A stretch of DNA of 64,000 bases from Glutinoglossum americanum (lineage: Eukaryota > Ascomycota > Geoglossomycetes > Geoglossales > Geoglossaceae), in NCBI GenBank assembly GCA_020080175.1, contig JAGHQL010000125.1:16474-80473 (forward strand), written 5' to 3'. The notes under the pieces were generated by a model, which worked only from the letters and a program-made list of their open reading frames with translations, had not been told where the DNA came from and made no database searches. This document shows, in pieces, positions 48,547 to 60,357 of this stretch (positions within the stretch are counted from its first letter, which is position 1; every line of letters begins with the position of its first letter). Position numbers and translations under genes: made by a program.

Positions 48547-49747
48547 CAGTGGGCTAGGCGAGTTTTGTCTCTTACCATTTTGTTTCTCCATCGCCATGGG
48601 AAGTTTCGGAGTATTTATGTGGAACCGGCGAAAATATTTTGGTCCATTCTTACACGGATTTCCAGAATCATCTTTCTTTTTCCTCTCTTCTCCGCTAAGT
48701 ACCTTGTTTCGCACGTGGGGGCATGCTTATGACAGGAAACCAAAAATGAAAAAAAAGTTAAATACAGTACTTTCTCTCGACGAGGGAATGGAGGGGCTAG
48801 GTCGCGAGGGGTGTACCAAAGGATACTGGGGAGGTTGCTAGCGCTCTCCGCCCGCTAAAACGGGACATAACCCGCCCTCCCTACTTCCCCTCTAGACCGG
48901 CACCACGCCACAGAGACCCCCACCCCCTTTTCTCTTCCTCTCCCACTTAAGGCGTCTACATACGAGTCGAGGTACCTAGACTCCCAGGGTATAAACCACC
49001 CAACCCAATCCAATCCCACTTTAAAAAAAAAAATCACAACCCAGCAGTAGCCTGTTTGTCCAGCCCCCCACCGATCCTCCAACGCTTCGTTCTCCCTAAG
49101 AAAAAGGGTATCTGTACGGCAGGCCAATCCGTACCCAGTTTATCACTTCGCACGAAAAACTCGGAAAACTCTCAACCTCCCAACTTTCAAAAAAAATTGA
49201 TTGAATTTCTCTATAAATGACCAGAGGGGTATCCGTAACCTAATTGCGGCATGGGTATCGTTCATCATCGTCGTCATTTCATACCAATATCCCCCAAACA
49301 GCTTCTTTCCATTCGCCCCCCATTATCCATTATCGATCACATCATGAGGCCCTTGATTTGTTCCTCTTGTTATTCGCCTTCCCTTGCCTTGCCATTTGAG
49401 TGAGAAAGGTGCAGAAAGGTGCAGCAAAATATCCATAGCCCAACCGTCAGGAATACAGGTATGTAGCAGAAAAGAAAAAGGGAGTCCTTAATCTCGATAT
49501 AATTCGTTTTTAGAGAGGCCAGGAAAGTGCCGTCCATGAGAGTACATCCATCTCGCAGTCCATATGAGCAGAAAACCCTATCTTCGAGTCTCACTCTCGT
49601 CCAGTTTCGAAAGAAAGACGGGGAAAGCCATCTCTACATGCATCAGCAATCCAACTCGAAGAAAGAAACCTATCTTCAAATCTCTTTCGCCAACCGTGGT
49701 AGTGAGACACCACCAAGTTTCGCGGAAAGAAAAAAACTTCCGTCCAA
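48547..49747. other. Convergent 3' spacer
   Basis: 3' flanks of the VanZ-like and coiled-coil genes. AT-rich with an A-run at 49023-49033. No gene was recognised. Confidence 0.45.
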
Positions 49748-52291
49748 TTAGTCCAGGATCCAACTCTGGCCCGACATGCTCTCCATCGGCGCCACAGCAA
49801 CCACCTGAGCTCCTTGTTCTGGCCCTAGCTGCTCATCCGCATTTGTAGCCGTCTTCTCCTTTCCATTAACCTTAGGTGTCGGTAGTGGCTTATTCCGACC
49901 TAGCGATTTAGGTGGAATAGTAGGAGTATGGTTATTGACTGCTCGGGCTTCCAGGCCTTGCTGTAGTGTACGCGGAGCATGAGATGGCGACAGAGGCCTC
50001 ACATGAGACTGAAATCCAGGCGGGAACATAACCGTAGCCGAGGTTTCGTTTTCAGAGCGGGAATGATCAGAAAAGCTTAAATTGTTGTTACCGGAACTGG
50101 AGGCCCGGGTATGGCGGGACGATGGGGGTGAGTTTTGGTTTTGCGAGCGGATGTGGGGCAAGGGCCAGTCGGGCGTGGCTCCTCCCTTCCTAATATCAGC
50201 CAGTTGATCAAGGTTGAGTCCGAGGCCAGTAGCGGCTCTAGGGCGCCGCAGGTCGGCTTCCTGTTGGCTTTGTTGAGGCAACTCAGGCGTTTTCTCCGCC
50301 ATCATCAAGCGGCGTCGAAGGTCTTCAGCTTCAGTTGTCCTAGCATGAAGAAGCTTCTCTAGATCAACAATATGCTGGGCCATGTAACTGATCTTCGTAT
50401 CACGCGATCGCACATCTTTCCTATACCCTCGGACATCTAGCTTATAGAGGCGAATATCCTCTACATGCGCCTTGATCTCTGCCTCCAGCTGCTGAACGCG
50501 TGTCAAATCAGTCGCAGTTGCTGAAACAGGTACGTCGGTATCGCTGCCGTTACCATTATCGTTACCATCACCACTACCATCGCCGTTGCTGTTGTCGTTG
50601 CCAGTGCCGTTGTTGTTGCTATTGGTGGTGCCGTTGCTGGTGCTGATCGATGGTGTTGAATGGCCCATGTTTCGTTTGTTTGCTTCTTCAAGCTCAGCTC
50701 CCAGACTCTGCAACTTCTCATTCTTTGCTGTGATGGTCTCTTTCAGGGTTATACTCTCCGCCTCAGCCTTCCTCTTCGCTGTTGCGTTCTTAATTGCCTC
50801 TGCCTGATATTCTTCAGAAATCCGCATGAACTTCTTCAAACTTTCCTCCACACGCTCTACATCATCCTTCCAGACAGCAACCTCCTCCTCGAGTTCGCAC
50901 ACTTTCTTATCTCTCGCATCGAGCTTCTCCAGTAATTCTGCTTCGCGCGACTGGTGCAGATCTTGAGCTCGCTCGAGAACTTCTTTACGCCGCCGCCTCT
51001 CTCCTTCCAAACGCTTCTCAAATTCGAGCGTTATCTCTTCTCGGATGCTCTCTACTGGTGCTAGAGTTGGTTCTGAGACTGTGATAGACGGCATACTCTC
51101 AGAAGCACTCTGTGTTGATTTGCGTGCTTCTTCTAGCTCCGCACCCCAAGATTGGAGCAGGTCATGTCCGTCACCCCTAGAATGAGCATTCATCTTGCTA
51201 CTGCCGTTGAGAGAGCTAGTCTGCAGTGTATGCACTGGACCGCCCATGGGATCTTGTTGATTCCTCTCCAGGAGCGCAAAAGTCGCTTTCAATGACCGTA
51301 TCTCTGTTGAATGGAGTTCCCGAACCTGCGCCATCTCGTGATCGTGCGCCTTTTGCGCTCCTTCAAGCTCTGTTTTGAAAGACTTAATGGACTCATCTCG
51401 TTCTTGAACAGTTGTCTCAAGATCTCGGACGCGACGGGCAAGAACTTGACTGACACGTTGTGCCTGGGAAGGATGCGGTTAGAAAGGGATGGGTAAGCGC
51501 GGTGACGTAGGTTGTAGACTCACCTCACTTATTACTTTCGGTGACCCGAAGCCAGGCCTCGATGCCATCCTAGCGCCGCTATGGTTCAGCCGACTCGGAT
51601 TTGGCGATTGTGGTGCTGATGACTCTGGTTTGGCTGTTGTCTCGGGCGAGGTGGAATTTGAAAGTGAGGAGTTTGCTGAAATTGACTCGCGTGACGTGAT
51701 GCTAGGGCTTTCTGTCATTGCCTTCGGTCTTTCGAGCCCTAAACTCGCCGCAAGTGAAGGCAACACTTTCTCGGGTCCTCTGCTCCACCGAGCAAGTCGC
51801 CCCGCATCTGGATCTGTCGACGGAAACCCCTCATTAACAAGCAACAACGACCCTGGTAATTCGACTGGCCCATATGTTTGCGTCAACGCTGGCGGTGATT
51901 CGATTTGTCCATGAGAAGATCCAGGTGCACTGCGGGTTCCAGTGTATGACTTGCGTGAAATGAACCCTGATCTACTGGGGCCGTTGCCCGTCGTTGGCGG
52001 TCTTCGAAACATGGCCTTACCCTCGATTAATATCTTATCTCCTCGATCTTCTCCTTGGAATGATGGGGGCTGTGAGGTAGCGAAAAAAGAGGCCGGCCGT
52101 CGACGAGGACTTGACTGCTGCGACTGCTGAGATTGGGGATCTACAGCGACGGTGGGTGGATTTGGAGATCCGGCTTCATCACCAGCAGAACCGGGTGTCG
52201 GAGATACGCCCTGAGAGTTGTGGCGGTCATAAGAAGCGCTAGCACGACGTTGGCTGTCGTCTTTCTTCCACGGCAGCAGGCGTGAAGACAT
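49748..52291 (-). CDS. Coiled-coil protein of unknown function
   Basis: Two exons (52291-51524, 51463-49748) give 827 residues. The first 256 are disordered, rich in S, P, G and R (MSSRLLPWKKDDSQRRASAS...). From the second exon a long coiled coil runs over about 260-600 (QRVSQVLARRVRDLETTVQE, IREEITLEFEKRLEGERRRR, KLDARDKKVCELEEEVAVWK). A low-complexity insert of N, G, D and S lies at about 500-535, encoded by a degenerate triplet repeat (50540-50640). A further coil (QQLEAEIKAHVEDIRLYKLD) and a serine/proline-rich tail follow. No enzymatic motif was seen. Filamentous fungi have similar proteins, often annotated only as M-protein-like repeats. A cytoskeletal or tethering role would be guesswork. 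Confidence 0.75.
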
Positions 52292-53103
52292 AGTTACTCC
52301 GGGGGATACTTAAATAGGAACTAGGGATCTACCGCAACAGGGGGGTGTTTTGAACGGGAAATCGGGAGGGTTTCTTCGAGACCGTTGGTGCTTGGGGTCA
52401 AATCATGACGGCGTTCAGGATGTGGCATGCAGCAGAGGCTGAGAGAGAACGCGCATTTTACATAGGTCCGCTGCAAAGCGACTAGCACCGATCGGTCAAG
52501 GCGATTGGGGAAAAGTCCTCCGAAGCAGGGGTGGCAGGTGCTGGGTGACACTGTGGCAGAAAAAAAGCAGAAGTTAACGAGAGCTCGGTTATGGCCGGGC
52601 TCAGCTGGCTCTCCTTCACCAATAAAGCGACAGCAGCCACAGCGCTGCATCATTTCTTGGCCTTGGAGATATGAGGTCCGGGAGGCGGAGTCTCCCAGAT
52701 CTTCGGGGGGATGAGTCTCTCAGCCTGAGGCCTGAGTAGTCCGTAGGATCGTCAGACAACCTCTACATTCTAAATTCTCCCAGGACAGTGAAAATATCTG
52801 ACTAAAAGCTATCAAAACCGGAACTGTGCAGCCAACGTAGCACACAGAAGGCCACAGGCAAAGATAACATGCCACGGATCGCTTATGAAGTTCGACATGC
52901 ATGAGCACGGAGTAAGCGCACAGTCCAAGACTCTTGGCGTGACGAGCCGACAACCAACAGTCACTATACAAACGGTCGACTGTGTGACTGCCGCTAAAAC
53001 TACTCTCGTGTCCAGCCCTGAAGCCCAGACCTGAGCCCTGCACGTCAGGTCAACCGTCATTAAACCCATCTCCGCGTAGCTCTGCGTACCCCACTCGAAT
53101 GCC
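52292..53103. promoter_or_regulatory. Divergent promoter region, coiled-coil and PML1-like genes
   Basis: Both neighbours start outward, so this 812-base interval holds their two promoters. No gene or repeat was recognised. Confidence 0.4.
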
Positions 53104-54167
53104 ATGTCCGGCAAATACGACCGCAGCCGCAAACCACGGAGTCCGTCCGCGTCATCAGACCCTGAGGATGACTCAAGGCACCAGAGAGAGGGCACACGGT
53201 ACCACAAGCCCGAAGAGCGTTACAGAGGCCAAGAACGAAAGAGGGGTCGCGGAGAAGACGCACACCGAGACAATGGGCCTGAGAGGCGGAGACCGAGGAG
53301 GTCCTACAGCCCAACATACGACGACTATAACTACAATTCACGACGAAATAACAACGATGATCATCACGCATCCTCTCGACGCGTAAGAAGCCAGTCGCGC
53401 TCCCCACCTCCATATCGCTCTAAACCCACTACACGGCGATCCCGATCTCCCATAAACCACTCACACCGCCGCCCCACTGGCTCGCCATACCAGAAGCCCC
53501 GTGATTACTCGCTCACCGCCCTAGAAAAGAATCCCACGTCAGGTGTCGGCACTATAGCAACCACCACCACGACCGATAATATCGAAAAGCAGAAACCTAA
53601 TTACGCACCTACAGGCCTATTAGCCGCAGAGTCAAACACCGTCAATGGTATCGTGCTCAAGTACAACGAGCCAGCAGAAGCTCGAAAACCTCCGGCTCGC
53701 GACGCTTGGCGGCTATATGCATTCAAAGGTAGCGAGCTGCTCGAAACTGTGCATCTGGGCGAGCGAAGTTGCTGGTTATTCGGCAGGGAACGTGCCGTCG
53801 TAGACTTCCCGATAGACCATCCAAGCTGTTCGAAGCAGCATGCCGTGATCCAATTCCGGTTCGTCGAGAAGAAGAACGAGTTTGGGGATCGAGATGGCAA
53901 GGTCAGGTAATGTGGTCCCCTCCCAGCGCCATATCTACTATCTTCAACTTACGTCACATTCTTGGTGAAGGAGGGTCCATCAGAGCTGACATCTACTCCG
54001 TACTTTCCAAAAACAGACCATATATCATTGATCTAGGATCCGCAAACAGCACTCTCGTGAACAAGGAACAGATCCCAGCCTCGCGCTACGTGGAGCTGCG
54101 CGACAAGGATATGCTTCAATTCGGACTAAGCACGAGAGAATACGTCTTGATGCTACCTCCAGAGTAG
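53104..54167 (+). CDS. PML1: FHA-domain splicing factor, Pml1/SNIP1-like
   Basis: Two exons (53104-53906, 54017-54167) give 317 residues. The first 130 are arginine/serine-rich with RSRSP-type dipeptides, as in splicing factors. YSLTALEKNP, GIVLKYNEPAEARKPP and DAWRLYAFKG lead into an FHA domain at about 210-317: CWLFGRERAVVDFPIDHPSC, KQHAVIQFR, RPYIIDLGSANSTLVNKEQI and ELRDKDMLQFGLSTREYVLM. This matches Pml1 of the RES pre-mRNA retention and splicing complex (human SNIP1). The 110-base intron restores RPYIIDLGSAN, supporting the junction. One oddity: the usual N-G-T of the FHA core reads N-S-T. Confidence 0.88.
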
Positions 54168-55478
54168 CTAGCATAGCCCAGATATGTCCATAGCTGGAGC
54201 CACGGACTTGGCAACTGAGAGTCCGGACCACTATCTCTATCTTGTCGGAGAAACTCATTGCTGGGATAGCCATTGCCGTACCACCCTGTTTTTAAATTGG
54301 AATCTTCCGCATATACCCAATCCATGTCCCGCAGAAACACGGGAAACGGATACACCCAAAAAAAAAAAACCTTTCCTGAGATAACTTGAGAAAAAGCAAG
54401 GAAATGTTTTGACATGCCACGAAATCTCCGGGCAGGGGCCATGGGGTAAGATAAGGGTAAAAGAGTCGCCTATTGGATGGTAGATCGAGCCACCACTTAC
54501 CCAGCTGGTGATCAAAATATATTAAAATAGAAAAACAACCCCATAAACGCGAGGTTAGGAGAAGAATCTCCCCGATGCCACCACCAAAAGAAAGAAAGAA
54601 AAGAAAAAGAAAAGTTTTTTTTGAACGTCCGACCACCCAAAACAACCTTCCCAACTCGCTACCAACAAACGACGCTCGGGACGTCCCTACCCCTCCACGC
54701 ACCTCGCCCTCACATCCCTTAGCTACGCAGACATGCGAACGCATAAATCCACCATATCCACAACACGGAGGTTCCCACACCCAAGAACAATCAGGGAGTT
54801 TAGGGGCGGGCATAGCTGAGAGCCTACGCATTTAAAGCTGCCTTGTATCTCAGGCAAACACCAACCGGAACACTCCGCACATCTGCCTCTTGGCCTTTCT
54901 CACCCACCCATCAACCCCGTAAGTGTGTGTGCGTGTAAGAAAGGGCCAAGTAAAAAAAAAAAAAAAAAAAACATCAGGTGCTGTCGTAAGAGCTCTTCGT
55001 GTGCCGGAGAAAGAAGGAAGAGTGTGTTGGCGTTAGGAGTCAGATATCACCGAAAATACGAAATATATCCATCGAGCCAAATTCCAAGACTTCCACCCCC
55101 CCCACCCCCCCTTCGTATGGAATTCTCTAAAGACAAACCATGCGAGTAGGCGTGTGAGAACCCAAAAAAAAAAAAAAAAACGGGGGGAAAAAAACCCCAT
55201 CCACGCCAAAACAGACCGTATGTGTAACGCACGCCTACAGTGAGTCCCAGTGAATTTTTCAGAAAACAACAGAATCCTCAGAACAGGCTGCTATATAGGG
55301 ATAAAAAGAAGCTCATCTTGTGAGATCAAACCCGAGTGTCTGCTTTATTCGCCCACCATGAGGTCCGGTGAAATTGTAGAACGGAGGGACTCTCAGATAC
55401 ACAACAGTGAGCAAAGCTGGCCACTCGGAAGATAAGAACAAAGAAACCCCGAAACCGCCGCTCACAACTTCGCCTTCA
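54168..55478. other. Convergent 3' spacer with A/C-rich low complexity
   Basis: 3' flanks of the PML1-like and prenylcysteine-oxidase-like genes. It contains A-runs at about 54358-54369, 54953-54970 and 55165-55181 and a C-run near 55097-55110. No gene was recognised. Confidence 0.45.
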
Positions 55479-57164
55479 CTACCTCCTCCTGACCCTCACC
55501 CTCCTTCTCCAACCGTCAACAACCAATCTCCCAACATTCATCCCCATCAAACTGCTCGTCTCCATCGTAGAGATGAAGCTCTCAATACCTGACGTATACC
55601 GCAACCCTTCATCCAGCACCGGGTCACCAAAAGTCATGCGTGGGTACAGGTACGGATAAGAGTTCCACGCATGCCTGTGGATCCATGTCACGTCACCACC
55701 AATATGGCCACCACCGCTAGTAAAACCCAAGAATCGCGCAAGATCAGCTTTAGTGATCGCGGCTGGAGAAAAGTCTTGCAGAGATACTCATCACGGTGCG
55801 AGGAGGGACTGGTAACACGGCGGGGTGTGCTGGTGCTGAAGAAACCTGCGTGGCCAGCACTCTTCTCGCGGTTGCGGGGAGTTTCGTCAGGGCCGAGGGT
55901 GAGGATGGCAGACGGAACGAGAGCGTCTGGAGGTAGATTGAAGGCGGCGGGAGATAGATGGTGGGGGGAGGTCAATAGAGTGATGTGGAGTTTGACATAG
56001 GGGATCTTGTCAGGGATGTGAGGTGGTAGTGGAGTGAGCGTGATAGAGGAATCTTGAAGTGGCGCTGCGAGAATTACCACATCGTATTCGTGTTCTTGGG
56101 GTGATGGGGAGGATTTTTCTTCGGGGGAGACAACATAGGTCCCAAAGTCCGTCTCGCGAATCTGCTTAACAGCGGTACTGAGCATGACAGCCGCACCAGA
56201 AGCCTTGATCATGCCGTCGAAGATCTGCCAGTTTCCGCCCTTGACGGACACAGTGCCTTCAGTGGCCATACACACCATCGTCTCCAATCCGTGGATGAAC
56301 GGTAAATTCTGGGCGAAGTTCACTCGCGTGCTAGCCTGAATAAGCTCTGTCGAGAACAGAGGTTTGATTTTATTCGCCTCCAGGAACCGTTCTCCAGTCT
56401 CAGATGTGATATTTGTAAGACCAAGATCGTAGGCTGCCTGCGATAACGAGCGGAACGGGAAGTATGGTTCCTCGTACGTCTTGAGGAAGCTGCCTACGAT
56501 TGATTTTATCAGGTTATGAGTCCGGATAGGGGTCCAGCTACACTCCACCAGTAGGGGCCTCCGCCCGACTATATAGAAGACGAATTCTCGCCCATTCCAG
56601 ACACCAAGCCTCTCCGGAGCTTCCGCCGATCGAGGCTTGTGCGCTTCGCCCGTCGTAAGCCCAAATTCCTTGACCGCATTAACGAGGTTCCGGTTCACTT
56701 CGACGAAGATAGAGGGGCCTAGTTCGGCTAGCTCGGATTCGTCATCGAATATATTGACAGTTGTAGAACGACCGCCAGTGTATGAGGAACGCCCGTAGAC
56801 AGTGATACTAGGTCTGATACCGAATTCAGCAGCGTATTTCTCTAGATAGTACGCTGCGGAGGCACCGCCAGCTCCAGCTCCTGAACGGCAACCGTCGGGT
56901 TAGCGGGAGAAAGAGCTCATGCAAAAAAAAAAATTCCCCGAAGCTCTAGCAGAGGACAAAGCTTCTACCTAGCATCTGAAAGAGGTAGATGTTAGATATC
57001 ATACCTATGATGGCCACCTTCTTCGCTTTCTATGTTATCATTACCAGGATTTAACCATCACTGGGTATTCGCGGCGACAGCGCCTCTGCAGTTGAAGCAA
57101 ATAGCCACAGCGTGGAGACCAGCAACGCCCCAGCCATGGGCCTCTTTGCTATGCGTCTAGCCAT
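55479..57164 (-). CDS. Prenylcysteine oxidase/lyase-like flavoprotein, frameshifted
   Basis: Exons inferred at 57164-57062, 57025-57005 and 56880-55479. The product starts with a signal peptide (GALLVSTLWLFASTAEA), then KKVAIIGAGAGGASAAYYLE, the FAD-binding Rossmann motif, and YGRSSYTGGRSTTVNIFDD. Later blocks are VEVNRNLVNAV, GLETMVCMATEGTVSVKGGN, YDVVILAAPL, WNSYPYLYPRMTFGDP and SGIESFISTMETSSLMGMNV. All fit the PCYOX1 family, which cleaves prenylcysteines in the vacuole or lysosome. The frame breaks at the four-base run 55769-55772: upstream it ends EYLCKTF, downstream the family sequence continues SPAAITKADLARFLGF in another frame. Adding one base there gives about 508 residues, the normal size. 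The 36-base first intron and 21-base second exon are uncertain. Sequencing error or a real mutation are both possible. Confidence 0.75.
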
Positions 57165-57545
57165 TGTTGAGGTGGAGATGTTCAAACGATATGGAGGTCA
57201 TCATGAGGCTCAAAACGTGATATGAATTTGGTTCGTTTGCACTTCGGCCAGATACTTTCCTAACTGGGAAATCGCGACGTCATCTGATATCCATTTACGT
57301 ACATATTGACGCGCAACAGCTTGATATGAATACCAAGGTGGACAAATTTATTTACAAAACCCTTCAGTATAAATTTCATAGGATTTACGAGCTCTGATGA
57401 AATGTATCTAACAGAACTACACCAGGCAAAAAAAAGAAAAGCATTGCTCAGGGTCCGTGAATGTTCGTACACACATGGGCGCCACGCAAAAAGTGCCGTG
57501 TCATGATACAGCCTCCAAAAAGCACATATTGTAACCACAGCCACC
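57165..57545. other. Short spacer, PCYOX-like promoter and VPS4 3' flank
   Basis: Tandem genes on the minus strand flank this 381-base stretch. It should contain the prenylcysteine-oxidase-like promoter and the VPS4 3' untranslated region. No other element was seen. Confidence 0.4.
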
Positions 57546-59304
57546 TCATGCGCCCTCACTGCCGAACTCTTTAGTCCACTCATCGCTCTTCTTAATATCG
57601 TCTTGGCTGACTGTCGGTCTGGCACCCATGACAGCCTTTTTGAAGTCCTTGAGCATCAAAGGGGGTTCCTGGAGCTCATCCGACCCAATTTGAGTCCAAT
57701 CCATTTCAATTGCACCCAAGTCGCCAGGGGAACAGGGCGTCAACTTTTCCTTGCCATCTACAATGACCTATTTCGTCAATCGTTAGTAGGTTTCGGCAAC
57801 ACAGGAGTCAACTATTGCTAGATCTGGTATGAGACATGGGGTAAAGACAAGCTTGCCTTTTTGTAATGCGTTGCTGTCTGTATTTTTCGCACCGGCTGCA
57901 TTAATGCGTCCTGTACCGCAATACTGATATCACTACCCGAATATCCCTCACTCATCTGACCTAAGGTTCTATAGTCCGCTGATTGAAGCTCGCAAGGGGT
58001 TGATCCCACAGCCAACTCAAACATTTTCATTCTTCCGGGTAAATCCGGAAGACTGATATGAACCCGTCTTTGAAATCGTCTCCGAATAGCCGCGTCCAGC
58101 TGCCACGGAATATTGGTAGCACCAAGAACAAGAACCCCAGTCGAATCACGACCTACGCCATCCATCTGCACGAGCATCTCGGTTTTGATACGACGCGATG
58201 CTTCAGATTCTCCTTCCCCACGAGGCCCACATAGCGCATCAACTTCGTCAATGAAAATAATGGATGGTTTATTCTCGCGGGCCATATTGAACAACTGTTT
58301 GACTAACCTGTTTTCATCAAAATCCGGTAGTCAGTGCTCGGCGCTACCTCCATCGCAGACAAACAGGCAAGGACAACAAACCTCTCACTTTCTCCCATCC
58401 ATTTCGATACCAAATCACTACTGCTTACGCTGAAGAAGGTGCTGTTCGCTTCTGTTGCTACCGCTTTTGCCAAATAGCTCTTGCCCGTCCCAGGAGGGCC
58501 ATATAGTAATATCCCCTTCCACGGTTGCCGTTTGCCAGTGAAAAGATGCGGGAATTTGATTGGGAGGATAACAGCCTCTTTCAGTGCCTCTTTCGCCCCT
58601 TCGAGACCAGCAACATCTTCCCACCTAACATTAGGTTTGTCTGAAAGGATTGCCCCTGCTAATGCCCCTCGCAATTTTTTGGACTCCGGATCCTGTTCGT
58701 CATCATCCGAATCCCCTTTCTTACTGGCCAGGCCGTTAGTTAGGGGTCTTGTTTGGAATTTCTGCCACAAGTTATACAGAATCGCAGAGTATTGTTCATA
58801 GTATCAACATTTCAAAATGAGACGATAATTAGAGATTAGGGGTTGAACCGTACTTTGCCTTTCCCGAACCGCCAGAGACCTTGCCATTTGCCCCTACAGC
58901 ACTCGGTTTTTTCCGGTTTGTCTTGTCCGCGTCTTCCAGGTGATGCTTCAACTTCTCTGCCCGCTCCATATACTCGGCTGCCTTGACGCGGATCATTTCT
59001 TTTGATTTCGCGTTTTTCTCCCCTAAAGATCCCGATATAGTCAGCCTCAAAATCCTTTAGATGCGGTAAGGAGGTTTGGACACTTGCATTTCAGCGCCAG
59101 CATAAAAAGTTCCACTATCCATACGCAAAGCTTCAGTAAGCGTGCTCCACCCCCTTGGTAACAGCGACAGTATAATATCTAGGAAGAGCACTCACGGGCT
59201 TGATAGTACAGCTGATAAGCCTTCTCGTAATCCCCTGCAGTATCATTTTCTATAGCCTTTTTAATAACTTCAATAGCACGCCCCAAAAAGTCAGTATTGC
59301 TCAT
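57546..59304 (-). CDS. VPS4: Vps4 AAA ATPase of the ESCRT pathway
   Basis: Six exons (59304-59196, 59114-59088, 59022-58854, 58747-58382, 58307-57857, 57767-57546) give 447 residues, close to yeast Vps4. An N-terminal MIT domain (about 1-75) reads [20 protein letters not shown], then [20 protein letters not shown] across two introns. The AAA domain has Walker A GPPGTGKS at about 185-192, Walker [10 protein letters not shown] at about 239-247 and the [17 protein letters not shown]. The C-terminal helix ends [15 protein letters not shown]. Vps4 disassembles ESCRT-III on endosomes. Two introns, 59087-59023 (donor GCAAGT) and 57856-57768 (donor GCAAGC), appear to be GC-AG; only these donors keep conserved KWEKN and [12 protein letters not shown] in frame. 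It is divergent from prefoldin 6. Confidence 0.93.
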
Positions 59305-59724
59305 GGTGCCAGTAGCCCCACCTCACGTCACGGAGGCACTCCCAAAGCTCAAGCCCGTACTTCGGTATAGACCTGGAGGTCGCCACAAGAGGTGTTGGAG
59401 CCACGAACGGCAATGACCGTAATGATGAACCTTAGGTGTCTTGGTCACAAGAGATAGCCGGCGGAGGGCCAGATAGGTGAACCGGCGCAATGACCAAGCC
59501 GGGCGGATATGAGATGGCAGCTTCAGCAAGCTTGCAGAAATGCGAGGTCACGGTAAAATTAATCTACTGAAGTTGTTTTGACGATGATGCAGCGTCACGG
59601 ACGAATGCTTGGCATTGCCCCACCAATACAATGGCTGTTATCGAAACGAATTTGAACCCCCACGACGCCAAAATTCGAATTATATTAACAAGCGACTTCT
59701 AACGATAAACACCCAGCCGTAGAT
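59305..59724. promoter_or_regulatory. Divergent promoter region, VPS4 and YKE2
   Basis: Both start codons point outward across 420 bases. No TATA box or known factor site is evident. Confidence 0.4.
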
Positions 59725-60357
59725 ATGGCAGAACTACAGAAACAGCTGCAGGCTTTGTCTGATGAATTTCAGAAATCACAGGGCGGTACGTTCGCCGCCG
59801 TTGTTTCGCAGGATAGAATACGTACTAAACAAATTAACCCAGAGCTCCAAACCGCGGTCGACGCACGGCAGAAATTAGAATCCCAACAACAGGAGAACAA
59901 GGGTGTCCAAAAGGCACGACAGGGCGACCTTTGCGAGTTGACAAAGCTCCATTGGAGCATCTATGCTGATTCGGGCTCAGGAATTTGCCAAACTAGTAGA
60001 CAATGCCAAAATCTACAAGCTTGTCGGTCCCGTCCTTTTGAAACAGGATAAAAGTGAAGCTGTGATGGCCGTTGATGCGCGGCTGGAGTTTATCGAGAAA
60101 GAAATGTAGGGTTTCCTCGAGTCGTCTTGTGCTAGAAACTGGGCGCTGAATAGGTATCGATAGCAAACGGATTGAGCAGCAGATATCGGAGATTCAGGGG
60201 AAAAGTGAGAAGAAAAAAATGGAGGTCCGTTGAGTAGAGACACTGCCACGGAGATCTACCATCGTTAGCTGATATTTAGACACAGATAATCCAGCTCCAG
60301 ACACAAGTGCAACAGCAGCAGCAGGAGACGCTGGCCCGCGGACAACCTGTAGTGTGA
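59725..60357 (+). CDS. YKE2: Prefoldin subunit 6
   Basis: Five exons (59725-59785, 59843-59913, 59981-60105, 60164-60224, 60286-60357) give 129 residues, the normal size. The sequence is a beta-prefoldin: an N-terminal coil (MAELQKQLQALSDEFQ, then ELQTAVDARQKLESQQQENK), the central YKLVGPVLLKQDKSEAVMAV hairpin, and a C-terminal coil (IEKEIKRIEQQISEIQGKSE). Prefoldin 6 is part of the hexameric co-chaperone that delivers actin and tubulin to the CCT chaperonin. The second intron, 59914-59980, appears to begin with GC (AAG|GCACGA); this keeps GVQKEFAKL intact, whereas the GT at 59905 would delete three conserved residues. Other introns are GT-AG. Confidence 0.88.
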
